A DNA stretch of 64,000 nucleotides, taken from positions 372,001 to 436,000 of the forward strand of contig JAPVLO010000320.1 in the NCBI GenBank assembly GCA_027257055.1, given 5' to 3'. The notes beneath the pieces are model-generated. The model searched no databases. It worked only from the letters and a program-made list of their open reading frames with translations, and was not told the DNA's origin. Positions 46,905 to 58,979 of the stretch are shown piece after piece; position 1 is the first letter of the stretch; each line of letters begins with the position of its first letter. The stretch is from Cephalopachus bancanus (lineage: Eukaryota > Chordata > Mammalia > Primates > Tarsiidae). A program made the position numbers and the translations under genes.

Positions 46905-47042
46905 TTTACTCATTTTTGGCTTATTGAGAGACGAGGTCTCACCAAGTTGCCCAGGTGGGTCTCAAACCCACAGGCTCAGGCAATCTACTCGCCTTGGCCT
47001 CCCAAAGGGCTGGGATTACAGGCTGAGCCACCGTGTCCGGCC
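46905..47042 (-). mobile_element. Alu left monomer, reverse
   Basis: CATTTTTGGCTTATTGAGAG to CCGTGTCCGGCC. Confidence 0.88.
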
Positions 47043-47391
47043 TGTTTGCTTTTCAAAAAAGAAAAGACAGTTTATTTAGGACTAACATGCTCACACATTC
47101 ACTTTTGTTAAATTCTATGTAAGAGCATATTTTAGTGCAGCTTTTAGGAGGCTGGCCTTGGGTTTATGTTGGCTGGTATCAAGCAATAAGGCCTGTCTGC
47201 AGCCGGAAGTTGCCGGGCAGTGGGCAACTCTCCTCCCTGAGTCATCTGAGTCATGACTCCCCAGTGGTTGGTCTCTGCTACTTCTTTACCCACCAAAACT
47301 CTGTTTCTTTGCCTGCGAGAATTACATAAGAATGTTGTTTGGCTTGTCTGGGAATCGCATTTCTTTTCTACATTCTCTTACGGTTTGTAAT
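47043..47391. other. Intron 1 unique stretch
   Basis: Nothing recognised. Confidence 0.45.
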
Positions 47392-47688
47392 CTTTTTTTT
47401 TTTTCTGAGTTGGAGTCTCACTCTGTCACTCAGGTTGGAGTGCAGTGGCACACTCATGGCCACCGCAGCCTCGACCTGCTGGGCTCGGGCGATCCTTCCG
47501 CCTCAGCCTTCCAAGTAGCTGGAACGACAGGCATGGGCCATCACCCCAGCTAATTTTTCTTGATTTATTGTAGAGATGAGGTCTCACCAAGCTGCCCAGG
47601 CTGTTCTCGAACCCATGGGTTCAGGCAATCCTCTCACCGTGGCCTCCCAAAGTGCTGGGATTATAGGCATGAGCCACCGCACCTAGCC
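47392..47688 (-). mobile_element. Alu, full dimer, reverse
   Basis: Poly-T, CTGAGTTGGAGTCTCACTC to GCACCTAGCC. Confidence 0.92.
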
Positions 47689-48330
47689 TAGAAATATTTT
47701 TTTACTTGGATTACCAGATACCTTCCCAGCTTAACTATCAAGAACGCCCTATCCCATTTCATTATCGAGAAAGTATTCCAGCCTGGATGATACACTGTAT
47801 TGTTGTCCTTTTGATAGAGTTGGGGTTTTTAACCAAGAGTTTGTCAAATGGTTCAAACAGATGCAGAGAGATGTTTTTGTTTTAGTTTTCCTGAAGGAAA
47901 CACTAACTCTATTCAGAAGGTTCTACTACTTGTACTTGGAGACAGGACTATAGGTCAATTTCCTGAATCTTCATGGAACATTGTTAACCTTGGCCTTTGG
48001 AACTGGCACCTACACCTCAGGCCAGAAATCGACGCTGCTCTCCAATAACTCAGAGAACTGTGATATTTGCAAGGATGAGGCAATGATTCCCAAACAAGTG
48101 GGTCAGCAGATCCCCAAGGGGTGAGAATAGGAAGATAGATAGAGCTCCACATCCCATCTCAGATCGACCAAAGGGTCTACCCGGTGGGACCCAGGAACCC
48201 ATATATTTTTAAAGCTTCCCAGAAAATTCTAATGCTCATCGGATTTGAAACATCAAGGGAGCTGTTGACTACCCTGTCTCCCTCCATAAATGAAGTTCAG
48301 TCACCAGGTAGACAAAAGACACTTATACTC
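47689..48330. other. Intron 1 unique stretch
   Basis: Nothing recognised in about 640 bp. Confidence 0.45.
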
Positions 48331-48627
48331 GGCCAGGCTCGGTGACTCACACCTATAATCCCAGCACTTTCGGTGGCAGAGGCGAGATTGCCTGAGCCCA
48401 GGGGTTCGAGACCAGCCTAGGCAACATGGTGAGACCTCGTCACTACAGTAAAAAAAACAAAATAAATTGGCAGGATATCATGGCAAACGTCTGTATCTCC
48501 ACAATACTTGGAATGCCAAGGCAGAAGGATCGCCTGAGCCCAACAGGTCGAGGCTGTGGTGGCTGTGATTGCGCCACTGCACTCCAGCCTAGGCAACTGA
48601 GACTCCAACTTAAAACAAAAAACAAAA
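48331..48627 (+). mobile_element. Alu, middle class
   Basis: ACTTATACT on both sides (48322 and 48628). Confidence 0.92.
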
Positions 48628-49010
48628 ACTTATACTTTAACATCTCAGTGCCTCCAGAAACAGTTTCAAGGGTTTACACTCTAGTCGGTGAAAGAAATAT
48701 CTATTAAAATAGTATTTTTCTCTTACCAAAAACAGACTTAAAAATACAGCCCCTGCAATGTTAGTCAACATATCTGAAGATGCTACGCAAAGGAAGCACT
48801 GTAGAAGCAATTTCAATCCAGATGTCCAAAAATCCAACGTGGTTCCTATTTTCCCTTGGCCAGAAGACTCACAGCTAAAAGTAGTGTGTAATTACAGAAA
48901 ACAACTGATTTCGGGTTCCGAGCACATCTCACTTTCCTCTTCTCTTTTCCAAATTTTTGTTAAATCTTGTGTGTGTTCTTGTGTTTTAAACACGACCAAG
49001 GGGTTTTTTG
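48628..49010. other. Intron 1 unique stretch
   Basis: Nothing recognised. Confidence 0.45.
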
Positions 49011-49293
49011 GGGTTTTTTTGTTTTGTTTTGTTTTTTGAGTAGGAGTCTCACTCTGTCACCCAGACTGGAGTGCAGTGGCCGCTCCCAGCCACTGCAGCC
49101 TTGACCTGCCGGGCTCTGGAGATCCTTCCGCCTCAGCCTTCCGAGTAGCCGGAATTACAGGCATGCGCTATCATGCCCGGCTGATTTTTTGATTTATTGT
49201 AGAGATGAGATCTCGCCAAGTTGCCCAGCCTCACATCAGCCTCCCTCAGCCTCCCAAAGTGCTGGGATTACAGGCTGAGCCACCAAGCCCGGC
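49011..49293 (-). mobile_element. Alu, young class, reverse
   Basis: The T/G-rich tail GTTTTGTTTTGTTTTTTGAG, then both arms with a 25-bp loss in the left arm, ending AAGCCCGGCTG. Confidence 0.93.
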
Positions 49294-49990
49294 TGACAAA
49301 TATGTGTTTTGGTGTTGTAAACCACGTTAAATCCATCCTACAAGTGAGTGAGAGAGACAGCATCGATAACGAGAGCTGATTAATTTCTCAAGAACCAGCA
49401 CTCTACAAAACACAACTGGGATAAAGAAATGTGAAATTCAAGTTCAGTCTCAATGCCATATGCCTTTAAGCATATCCTCCATTGACCTAACAGCTGTGAC
49501 AAGGTATTTAGGTATAAATGCAACAGATTCCAAGCTGAAGAACCAAGCAGGACCCAGCCCTGAAGGATGTCATTTCCGATGTGGAATTTGAACTCTTTTT
49601 AGTCAGAATCTTTGTTTGTGGGCCCAGGCACATGGCACAAACTTGGCAGTCAGATGCTATATGAGCTTACACAGGTTGGCCTGAAAACACCAAGACCGTT
49701 TCAAAACGTTCTTGGTTAGTCTATAACCATTTTCTCAGGGAAATAATGCAATAAAATAGGGTCGGTGCTTGGAGATAATTTGTGTCTTAACCCAGCTTCA
49801 CATGGTGAATGGTGAAGGAAGTTATCAGTGCCAAGGGGTGGCAGTTCAGAGATGTATTATGGCTCTCTTATCCTGAAAGACCAAGCACCATTTCTTAAAC
49901 AGGAACATAATAAAGCAGGGAGCAAAAGAGAATACTGATTAATTTCTCAGGAAATTCAGCAAGTTTCTCAAAAGTTCCCAAAAAGCCCCT
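49294..49990. other. Intron 1 unique stretch
   Basis: No repeat or exon recognised in about 700 bp. Confidence 0.45.
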
Positions 49991-50040
49991 ATGAACTCGA
50001 TTTTAAATAGCTCCAACAACTACTGAAATCGCCTGTATAA

Positions 50041-50664
50041 TTTTTTTTTTCTTTTAAAGATGTGGGGCACAATTCAGGATTGGGTATACAAGTGGTCATC
50101 ATACAGGTAAAGTTTGGGCCTCCCCTTGGTCCCCACTTCACCTGGTTTAAGATCAGGCAACCTTATCAATGGCACCCCCCTCCCCTGGCAGTGTCCCGCT
50201 ACTGCAATCCCTTTCTTATAGTATTATGGTAAATGTTCAGGATCCGCTTATGAGTGAGAACATGTGGTACTCAGTTCTTTGTTTCTGTGATAGATCACTG
50301 AGTATGATCGACTTTAAATCCAACTAAGTTGCTGCAAAGTCCATAATTTTGTTCTTCTTTATGGCTGCGTCATATTCCATCATGTATGGGTACCACATTT
50401 TTTTCTTACCCAGGTCAGTTTTGATGGGCAGCACGGTGGGTTCCATGTTTTTGCTGTTGTAAATAGTGCTGCAGGTATCTTTTTTTGTAGAGTGAGTTAA
50501 GTTCCTCCGGTTATATTCCCAGAGGAGGGTTGCTGGGTCATATGGAAAGTTAATTCCTAGTTCTTTTAGGAATCCCCACACTGTTTTCCAAAGAGGTCGA
50601 ACTAGTTTGCATTCTCACCAACAGTATAGAAGCATCCTTGCCTGCATCTGTTTTTTTTTTTTTA
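50041..50664 (-). mobile_element. L1 3' end (ORF2 C-terminus and 3' UTR)
   Basis: On the minus strand, 50581-50324 reads as the L1 ORF2 C-terminus (WGFLKELGINFPYDPA, STIYNSKNMEPT, MWYPYMMEYDAAIKK). It is followed by a 3' UTR and a poly-A (poly-T at 50041-50050). A second T-run lies at 50651-50662. It is 5'-truncated to about 620 bp and non-functional. A near-identical 50-bp sequence flanks both ends (49991-50040 and 50669-50718). Confidence 0.88.
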
Positions 50665-50731
50665 ATTAATGAACTCGATTTTAAATAGCTCCAACAGCTA
50701 CTGAAACCACCTATATAAAATTAATATCAGG

Positions 50732-51318
50732 GCTGGACATGGTGGCTCATGCCTATAATTCCAGTATTTGGGAGACTGAGGTGGGAAGATTGCCTGAGCC
50801 CAGGAATTCAAGACCGGCTTGGATAACATGGAAAGACCATGTCTCTATAAAAAATTAAAAATCAGCGGGGCTTGGTGGCTCAGCCTGTAATCCCGCGCCT
50901 TTGGGAGGCTGAGGTGAGTGCATTGCCTGAGCCCGCGGGTTCGAGACCCACCTGGGCAGTGAGACCTCATCTCTACAATAAATCAAAAAATCAGCCAGGC
51001 GTGGTAGCGCGCACCTGTAATTCCGGCTACCTGGAAGGCTGAGGCGGAAGGATCACCGGAGCCCAGCAGGTCGAGGTTGCAGTGGCCGGGAGCGGCCACT
51101 GCACTCCAGTCTGGGCGACAGAGTGAGACTCCAACTCAAAAAAAAAATTAAATTAAATTAAAAATCAAAATCAAAACATCACCCGGGTGTGGTGTTGCAC
51201 ACCTGTAGTCCCAGCTATTTGGGAGGATCACCTGAGCCCCGGAGGTGAACCATGAGCTTATCACCGTACTCCAACCTGGGCAACAGAGACCCCAACTCAA
51301 AAAAAAAAAAAAAAAAGT
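50732..51318 (+). mobile_element. Old Alu split at its linker
   Basis: Left arm 50732-50853; right arm 51178-51318 (CCCGGGTGTGGTGTTGCAC), shortened. AAATTAAAAATCA borders the insert on both sides. Confidence 0.88.
50864..51160 (+). mobile_element. Alu, young class, nested in linker
   Basis: GGGGCTTGGTGGCTCAGCC, CCCGCGCCTTTGGG, GTGGCCGGGAGCGGCCAC. Confidence 0.94.
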
Positions 51319-51863
51319 AGTATCAAGCCATAGGGTAAAAAGCTGTAAACGAGATGTGAGCTCTGAAAAGCTGCAGCTATGATTACAACCTAACAAATCT
51401 GCTGTTTATAAGATGGTTTTCACTCCGACAGAAGGTAATTGATTATCCAGCTTCATGTCCTGACCCCTTGGGAGGAGGAAGCTGATAAACATGTTTTCCC
51501 TTAAACAATGGGCCTAAAACTAGCAGATCTCTAAGACAAAAGCAGCTCTAATCTCCAGAGCCCCCCACCCCTTACCTTCCTTCTGAATTACCTCTCTAAT
51601 GGTTCACGGCTGAGGAAGTACAGGAGACTTGCTTTATAGACAGCATCTACTGCAAAACCTAACAATGGTACTGAAATCTTTTCCCAACTCCAATGTGCCT
51701 GAGGCCCCACCCTGGGCCCAGAACACACACCAGAAAGTTGGCTCCACTGATCCCCTTGACGCCCTCTGCCAGAAATTGGCTCTGGAACAGGAAGACAGTT
51801 TTGGCATACCTATGACATGATCAACCAATCCCTGGGCCCCTGCCTGCCAAAATCCCTTCAAAG
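51319..51863. other. Intron 1 unique stretch
   Basis: Nothing recognised. Confidence 0.45.
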
Positions 51864-52465
51864 GCCAGGCCCGTGGCTCAGTCTGTAATCCCAGCACTTT
51901 GGAAGGCCAAGGCGAATGGATTGCCTGAGCCCGTGGGTTCGAGACCAACCCAGGCAACTTGGCGAGCCCTCGTCTCTACAAGAAATCTAAAATTAGAGCC
52001 AGGCTAGGTAGCTCAGCCTGTAATCCCGCGCCTTTGGGAGGCTGAGGTGAGTGGACTGCCTGAGCCCGCGGGTTCGAGACCCTCCTGGGCAGCGAGACCT
52101 CATCTCTACAATAAATCAAAAAATCAGCCGGGCGTGGTAGCGCATGCCTGTAATTCCGACTACTTGGAAGGCTGAGGCGGAAGGATCACCGGAGCCCAGC
52201 AGGTTGAGGCAGCGGTGGCCGGGAGCGGTCACTGCACTCCAGTCTGGGCAGCAGAGTGAGACTCCAACTCAAAAAAAAAAAAAAAAAAAAATCAAAAATG
52301 TAGCCGGGCGTGGTGGCATGCACCTGTAGTTCCAACTACTTGGAAGGCTGAGACAGAAGGATCGCCTGAGTCCAGTAGGTTGAGGCTGTGGTGGCCAAGA
52401 CCATGACACTGGCACTCCAGCCTGGGTGACAGAGTGAGACTCCAACTCACACACAAAAAAAATCC
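51864..52465 (+). mobile_element. Alu split at its linker
   Basis: Left arm 51864-51990, right arm 52296-52465 (AGCCGGGCGTGGTGGCATG). AAATCTAAAATTAG and AAATCAAAAATGTAG border the insert. AAAATCCCTTCAA (51849) and AAAATCCCTTTAA (52458) are the target copies of the outer Alu. Confidence 0.9.
51993..52282 (+). mobile_element. Alu, young class, nested in linker
   Basis: GCCAGGCTAGGTAGCTCAGC, CCCGCGCCTTTGGG, with an A20 tail. Confidence 0.94.
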
Positions 52466-52659
52466 CTTTAAGAACTCTGGCCTCTAAGTTCTCAGGGAGG
52501 CAGATTTGAGAAATATCTCCTGTCCTCGCTCAACTGCTTTGTGATATTAAACTCTTTCTCCACTGTAATGACTGAGTGAGCCTTGGTTGTTCTGGGCTGC
52601 AGGCATGAGAACCTGGTCAGGCTATAACACTACCTAAAGTCTACCTGTAACCTAAAGTC

Positions 52660-52850
52660 TAACATTTCACTAAACCTTGACCAAGTTACTGTCTCTATGT
52701 CTCAGGGTCTTCATTTATCACAGGAGATTTATAATGACACCAAACTCATTAGGGTGTTGGAAGGGTTAAATGAGACTTCACAGGAAGAGTTTATAACAAT
52801 GTCTGGCACACAGTAAGCACTAATTACACAGTAGCTACCATTAATATTTG
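52660..52850 (+). mobile_element. MIR, with a further fragment to 52980
   Basis: TTGACCAAGTTACTGTCTC, GGTTAAATGAGACTTCACAG, TGTCTGGCACACAGTAAGCAC. Confidence 0.75.
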
Positions 52851-52984
52851 TTCAACAGTACCACTGTAACCTGATGTCTTCTCTGTTAGTCATAGGGGTA
52901 TGGCTCTCTCTAGACATCATCTTAATCCTCACCCCAAACTTTGAGGACAAGTACTGTCATTCCCACTTGACAAATGAGGACACT

Positions 52985-53286
52985 AGCTGGGCTCGGTGCC
53001 TCAGTCTATCATCCCAGCACTTTGGGAAGCCGAGGCGAGTGGATTGCCTGAGCCCACGGGTTCGAGACCAGCACGAGCAACTTGGTGAGACCCTGTCTCT
53101 ACAATAAATCAAAAATTAGCCAGGCATGGTAGCATGTGCCTGTTGTTCCAGGTACTCGGAAGGCTGAGGCGGAGGGACTGCCGGAGCCCAGCAGGTGGAT
53201 GCTGGGGTGGCCGTGAGCATGCCACTGTACTCCAGCCTGGGTGACAGAGTGAGACTTTGACTCAAAGAAAAAAAAAAAAGAAAAGA
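52985..53286 (+). mobile_element. Alu, middle class
   Basis: AGCTGGGCTCGGTGCCTCAG to TTTGACTCAAAGAAAAAAAAA. Confidence 0.92.
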
Positions 53287-53290
53287 AAAT

Positions 53291-53590
53291 TCTCTGTAGG
53301 TTCATTCCTGTAATCCCAACACTTTGCAAGGCAGAGGCGAGAGGACTGCCTGAGCCCATGGGTTTGAGACCAGCCTGGGCAACATGGCAAGATCTCATAC
53401 TTACAGTAAATTTTTTTTAAAATTAGCTGGGCATGGTGGTGCATGCTTGTAGTTCTAGCTACTTGGAAGGCTGAGGTGAAAGGATCGCCTTAGCCCAGCA
53501 GGTCAAGGCTGCCGTGGCTGTGAGCATGCCACTGCACTCCAGTCTGGGCGACACAGTGAGACGCTAACTCAAAAAAAAAAAAAAAAAAAA
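53291..53590 (+). mobile_element. Alu, middle class, tandem neighbour
   Basis: It starts within the left arm (TAGGTTCATTCCTGTAATCC) and ends in A20. Confidence 0.9.
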
Positions 53591-53750
53591 TTAGGACACA
53601 GTTTCCAGGGGTGAAACTGCCCAGACACATAAGTTAATAAATAAATGGACGAGACAGGGTGTGAACTCAGATCCAGCATGTATTGAAAATGCATTTTCCC
53701 CATACGATCTAGATGTCTTTACTTCTGGATTTGCTGCAGTAAAAATAAGG

Positions 53751-53890
53751 CAGATGGCTGAGCACAGTGACTCACACCTGTAATCCCAGAGCATCGAGAA
53801 CCTGAGATGGGAGGACTGCTTAAAGCCAGGAGTTGGAGACCAGCCTGGACAACAGAGTGAGACCCAGCCCCTAAAAGAATAAAATAAAAA
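53751..53890 (+). mobile_element. Alu left monomer (free monomer type)
   Basis: AAAATAAGGCAG on both sides (53735 and 53889), so it inserted as a monomer. Confidence 0.88.
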
Positions 53891-53967
53891 ATAAGGCAGG
53901 AGGCACAAAACAATGAAGCCTAAATAGTTCACAGGGATAGGGTAACTTGGTTTTTAAAATGCTATAT

Positions 53968-54276
53968 GTGGCCAGGTGTGGTGGCTCACACCTATAATTC
54001 CAGCACTTTGGGAGGCGGAGGCAAGAGGATTGAGTTCAGGGGTTCAAGGCTAGCCTGAGTAGCATGGCGAGACCATGTCTTTACAATAAATCAAAAAATT
54101 AACTGCATGTGGTGGTGCACACCAGTAGTTCCAGCTACTTGGAAGGCTGAGGCGGAAGGATTACCTGAGCCCAGCAGGTCAAGACCACGGTGGCCGTGAG
54201 CAGTGTGCCACTGCACTCCTGGCTGGGTGACAGAGTGAGACTCCGACTCAAAAAAAAATCAAATTAAATTAAAAAT
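53968..54276 (+). mobile_element. Alu, middle class, first of a pair at one target
   Basis: AAAATGCTATA at 53956 and 54277. Confidence 0.93.
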
Positions 54277-54287
54277 AAAATGCTATA

Positions 54288-54590
54288 AGCGGGGCTCAGT
54301 GGCTCAGCCTGTAATCCCGCACCTTTGGGAGGCTGAGGTGAGTGGATTGCCTGAGCCCGCGGGTTCGAGACCCGCCTGGGCAGGCGAGACCTCATCTCTA
54401 CAATAAATCAAAAAATCAGCCGGGCGTGGTGGCGTGTGCCTGTAATTCCGGCTACTCGGAAGGCTGAGGCGGAAGGATCACCAGAGCCCAGCAGGTCGAG
54501 GCTGCGGTGGCTGGGAGCGGCCACTGCACTCCAGTCTGGGCGACAGAGCGAGACTCCAACTGAAAAAATAAATAAATAAATAAATAAAAT
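54288..54590 (+). mobile_element. Alu, young class, second at the same target
   Basis: Right target copy AAAATGCTATA at 54591; the tail is (AAAT)n, 54566-54590. Confidence 0.94.
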
Positions 54591-54724
54591 AAAATGCTAT
54601 ATATATAGAAAACAGCCTGGAAAGGTTTGCAGCCAGCTCTTAACAGTGTTTGCCTCTGGGAAGGTTTTTACTTCGTGCTTTCCATACTTTTATATTATCT
54701 GCTCTTTTATAACAATTACGAGGG

Positions 54725-55240
54725 CTTCTATGTAAGCTTTATTGAAGTATGGCACACATACAGAAAAGGACACAAATCCTAACTATGCAGCCGAATGAAT
54801 TCTCAGAGAGCATACCCAGGTAAAGAAGCCCCCATGTGCCCCTTCCTGTCACTGACGTCCTAGTGGCATAAGCCTGACTTCTAACACTGTACATTAATTC
54901 TGCCTGACTAATTTTATATAACTGGAATCACACAGCATGTACTCTGATGTCTAGCATTTTTTCTTTCAACGTTGTGTGTGTGTGTCTCATCCACGCCACC
55001 ATGCATAGTTGTGATTTCTTCATTCTCATTGCTGTGGTGTTTTATATAACTCCACCACCCTTTATTTATCTATCCTATTGCTGTTAAACATTTGAATCAT
55101 TTCAAATTTGGGGCTATCATGAATACTGCCGCTTGGAAAATTCTAAAACACATCCTTCGGTGTTCATGGGGACTCAATTTTTATTGACTATTTAACTAGA
55201 ATTGTTGGGATACAGGATATGGATATATTCAGCTTTAGAA
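54725..55240 (-). mobile_element. Very old L1-type 3' region
   Basis: ATGAATTCTCAGAGAGCATAC, CCTGACTTCTAACACTGTAC, AACTGGAATCACACAGCATG, TTGGGGCTATCATGAATAC: a common worn L1M sequence, read in reverse. Confidence 0.6.
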
Positions 55241-55336
55241 GCGTAAGTTGTTTTTTTTTTTTAAGAAATGGATGCAAATCATTGCTACATCATCCAAATT
55301 TAATCGCTCTGTATACATTTTCAACATCTTCATCTT

Positions 55337-55636
55337 TTCTTTTTTTGAGTCAGAGTCTCACTCTGTCTCCCAGCCTGGAGTGCAGTGGCACACACGGCCA
55401 CCACAGCCTCGACCTGCTGGGCTCTGACAATTCTTCCTCCTGCCTCAGCCTTCCAGGTAGGTAGCTGGGACCACAGGCATGCGCCATGACGCCCAGCTAA
55501 TTTTTTTATTTATTGTAGAGACGAGGTCTCACCACATTGCTTAGACTGGTCTTGAAACCCTGAGCTCGGGCAATCCTCTCACCCCCCCACCTCCCAAAGT
55601 GCTGGAATTGCAGGAGTGAGCCACCACACCCGGCCT
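55337..55636 (-). mobile_element. Alu, full dimer, reverse
   Basis: TTTTTTTGAGTCAGAGTCTC to CACACCCGGCC. Confidence 0.92.
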
Positions 55637-55796
55637 ATATGCCTTACTCTTGTTCCACAGAGGACAGGAAAGCTGATAGTCTTTGCATTTTACAAATGAG
55701 GAATCTCAAATGCCCCCAGCTTCAGTAATTTGTTTGAATGTACATAATTTTTCTTTGACTGACCTACTACTTAACGTCCCTGTAAAAAAGTGGATA

Positions 55797-56082
55797 GAGC
55801 CGGGCTCGGTGGCTCAGCCTGTAATCCCCCGCCTTTGGGAGGCTGAGGAGAGTGGATTGCCTGGGCCCGCGGGTTCGAGACCCGCCTGGGCAGCGAGACC
55901 TCATCTCTACAGTAAATCAAAAAATCAGCCAGGCGTGGTAGCACATGCCTGTAATTCCGGCTACTTGGAAGGCTGAGGCGGAAGGATTGCCGGAGCCCAG
56001 CAGGTCGAGGCTGCGGTGGCCAGGAGCGGCCACTGCACTCCAGTCTGGGTGACAGAGAGAGACTCCAACTCAAAAAAAAAAA
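55797..56082 (+). mobile_element. Alu, young class
   Basis: Target copies AAAAAGTGGATAGAG (55785) and AAAAAGTGGCTAGAG (56082). Confidence 0.94.
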
Positions 56083-56118
56083 AAAAGTGGCTAGAGATTG
56101 GCTAGAAAGGAGCATAAG

Positions 56119-56274
56119 TTGACAAGGCATGGTAGTTCACACCTGTAGTCCCAGCACTTTGGGAGGCCAAGATGCTGAACCCAGCAGGTTGAGGCTGCAG
56201 TAGCCGTGAGCGTGCCACTGCGCTCCAGCCTGGGCAACAGAATGAGACTCCAACTTAAAAAAAAAAAAAAAAAA
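56119..56274 (+). mobile_element. Alu, large internal deletion
   Basis: The left-arm start is joined to the right arm at GATGCTGAACCCAGCAGG. Confidence 0.87.
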
Positions 56275-56495
56275 GGTGTAAGGCATAGCCGAGAAATGTG
56301 CACAGCCTAGAAACCAGTCCCCGCCTGGTAATAGCATAGAACAGTGCCCTGGTGCTTTTCCCAGTCCTAAACCTCCCAGAAAAGTATGACCCCAGTGGTT
56401 AGACAATATTCTCCTCTGGGTCATCTGCGAGGCTGCAATCCCCTAAAGCCATTCTTCTTCCCTCTCACCTTCTCAAAAATAAACTAACAAGGTTA

Positions 56496-56537
56496 GTATC
56501 AGGAGGTCAGGGAGGAGTATCAGGAGGTCAGGGAGGA
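56496..56537. repeat. Perfect 21-bp tandem duplication
   Basis: GTATCAGGAGGTCAGGGAGG(A) occurs twice with no difference. Confidence 0.95.
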
Positions 56538-57405
56538 AAGGGTATCCGGTCAGATAACACGACTTGGTAAAATGCCACGCCAGCAGGCTCAAGTATCCAC
56601 ACTTACATGTCATTCTCTTTGATTCATTCTCTTCCTCTTCTCTCCCTAGGTCAGCTGTGATCAGCTGGAGTGGCCAATATTTCCCAGATAATCAATTTCA
56701 CAGGCGGTAGTGCCGCATAAACGCCATTAATACATAATGAGCCTTTTTGGACTCTCTTGCATTTCATAATCCAACAGTCTTGCTCTTTCAATCTTTAGGA
56801 CATGGTGTAAAATCTACTTGAATCTGGAAATACCACTCTTTAAAAAATCAGAAATATAAGTCGTGATCATGCCACTGCACTCCAGTATGGGCGACACAGT
56901 GAAAACCCAAAAAAAAAAACCAACTCAGAAATGACCCTCTGGTGAAAGGATTCATTATTAAGCAGCCCTTGGGATATTTGAGAGCAAAGGTCACAAGCAT
57001 TTGCCATAAAACCACTCAGCTCTTAACAAAGGGTCCCCCAAGATTTAAGAGGCAAAAGAGCAGTTCCCTCAACTAAAAGCATCTCCTTATCTCTGGCCCC
57101 ACCCCTTCCTGTCTTTTATCAGTTGCTGGGAGAAAAACAGTCAACAAAAACTGAGCTGTAATTTTGGCCCGAGTGCAATTTGGGGCGGGGGGAGAAGAAA
57201 TAGATAAAATAGGCTTCCCTGGACATCAACTAGAGGAAGTAAGAAATCAACATAGAAAAAAAACCAAGGAGATGATGGACAAGTGTAGGTTTGGAGCAGG
57301 AACTGACAGAAATAAAAAAATCACAGGGATCATCTGAGACTACAAAGCAGAAATTTTAAATAAGGAAGTGAGTAAAAGAATAAAGATAGCCTACGTCCAT
57401 TTAAA
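56538..57405. other. Intron 1 stretch with one Alu scrap
   Basis: Mostly unique; an Alu 3' fragment lies at 56862-56920 (CATGCCACTGCACTCCAGTA). Confidence 0.5.
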
Positions 57406-58560
57406 GTTGGAAACCTATGAAACGACCAACGTCATATTTCACAGAATTAAAAAAACAATTCTGAAATTTATATGGAACCAAAGAAGAGCCCAGCAGCCAA
57501 AATAATACACAGCAGAAAGAACAAAGCAGGAGGCATCACATTACCCACATATAAGTTATACTGTAGGGCCATAGTAACCAAAACAGCATGGACTGGTACC
57601 AGAACAGATACATGGAAGAATGGAACAAAATAGAGAATCAAGAAATAAATCCAATATCTACATCCAACTGATCTTTGCAAAGCAGACAAAAATATATTTT
57701 GGGGAAAGGACACCCTACACAACAAATGGTGCTAGGAAATTTGGATAGCCACATGTAGAACTGAAGCCTGATTCCTATTGCTTACCACATAAAAAACTTA
57801 ACTCAAGATGAATTAAAGACTTAAATGTCAGACCTTAAACCATAAGAATCTGAGAAGAAAACCTGGCAAGAACTTTTCTGGACAATGGCCTAGGCAAAGA
57901 ATTTATGGCTAAGACTACAAAAGCAAATACAACAAAAACAAAAATAAACAAGTGCAACTTAATTAAACTAAAAAGCTTCTGCAAAGCAAAAGAAATAATT
58001 AACAGAGTTAATTAGCCAACCTAAAGAACAGTAGAGTATATTCGCAGACAAATACATCTAACAATAGATGAAATGTTCATTATTGATAAAAAAATCAAAC
58101 AAACCAGCAAGAAAAAAGCATAGATCCCAATTTAAAATTGGGCAAATGGGCTGGGTGCAGTGGCTCACGCCTATGATCCCAGTACTTTAGGAGGCTGAGG
58201 TCAGAGGATTGCCTGAGCCCACAGATTCGAGACCAGCCTGGGGAACTTGGCAACACCTCATCTCTACAATAAATCAAAAAATTAGCCGGGCCTGGTGGTG
58301 CATGCCTGTAGTTCCAGCTGTTTGGAAGGCTGAGGCGGAAGGATTGCCTGAGCTCAGCAGGTAAAGGTTGTAGTGGCTATGAGCATGCCACTGCCCTCCA
58401 GCGTAGGCGACAGAGTGAGACTCCAACTCAAAAAGTAAAAATAAAATTGGGCAAACGACATGAACAGACATTTCGCAGAATATAGACAAATGGCCTAAGA
58501 AACATATTTTTTAAATGCTTATCTCTAATCACTAGCAAAATGCAAAAAATAAAGTTGGAG
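57406..58560 (+). mobile_element. L1 ORF2 fragment, split by an Alu
   Basis: TTTATATGGAACCAAAGAAGA, GGAGGCATCACATTACCCAC, ACTGTAGGGCCATAGTAACC, AACAGCATGGACTGGTACC, ACTTAACTCAAGATGAATTAA, AGCTTCTGCAAAGCAAAAGA, then AACAGACATTTCGCAGAATA: the C-terminal part of ORF2, with stops and shifts. Confidence 0.88.
58149..58436 (+). mobile_element. Alu in L1, middle class
   Basis: AAAATTGGGCAAA flanks both ends (58134 and 58443). Confidence 0.93.
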
Positions 58561-58632
58561 ATCCGGATTGAAATTTTAAGTTTGGTCACAATAACAGATG
58601 AAAAATTTAAGGAACCAAATAAGCTATTCACA

Positions 58633-58941
58633 GACCAGGCACAGTAGCTCACACCTATAATCCCAGCACTTTGTGAGGCCAAGGCAGGAGGAAAGCTTAA
58701 GGTTAGGAGTTCAAAACCAGCCTGGGCAACACAGCGAGACCCTGTGTCCACAAAAATTTTTTTGTAAATAGCTGTGTACAGATTATGTGTGCCTGTAGTC
58801 CCAGCTACTAGGGGAGGCTGAGGCAGGAGGATGGCTTGAGCCTGGGAGTTTGAGGCTGCAGTGAGCTATGATCACACCACGGTACTCCAATCTGGGCAAC
58901 AGAAAGACCCTACCCTGGCTCTAAAAAAAAAAAAAAAAAAA
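58633..58941 (+). mobile_element. Alu, full dimer, old
   Basis: GACCAGGCACAGTAGCTCAC to A19; AAGCTAT(T/G)CACA on both sides. Confidence 0.9.
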
Positions 58942-58979
58942 GAAGCTATGCACACACACAAAAATGTGTTCTGTATGAG

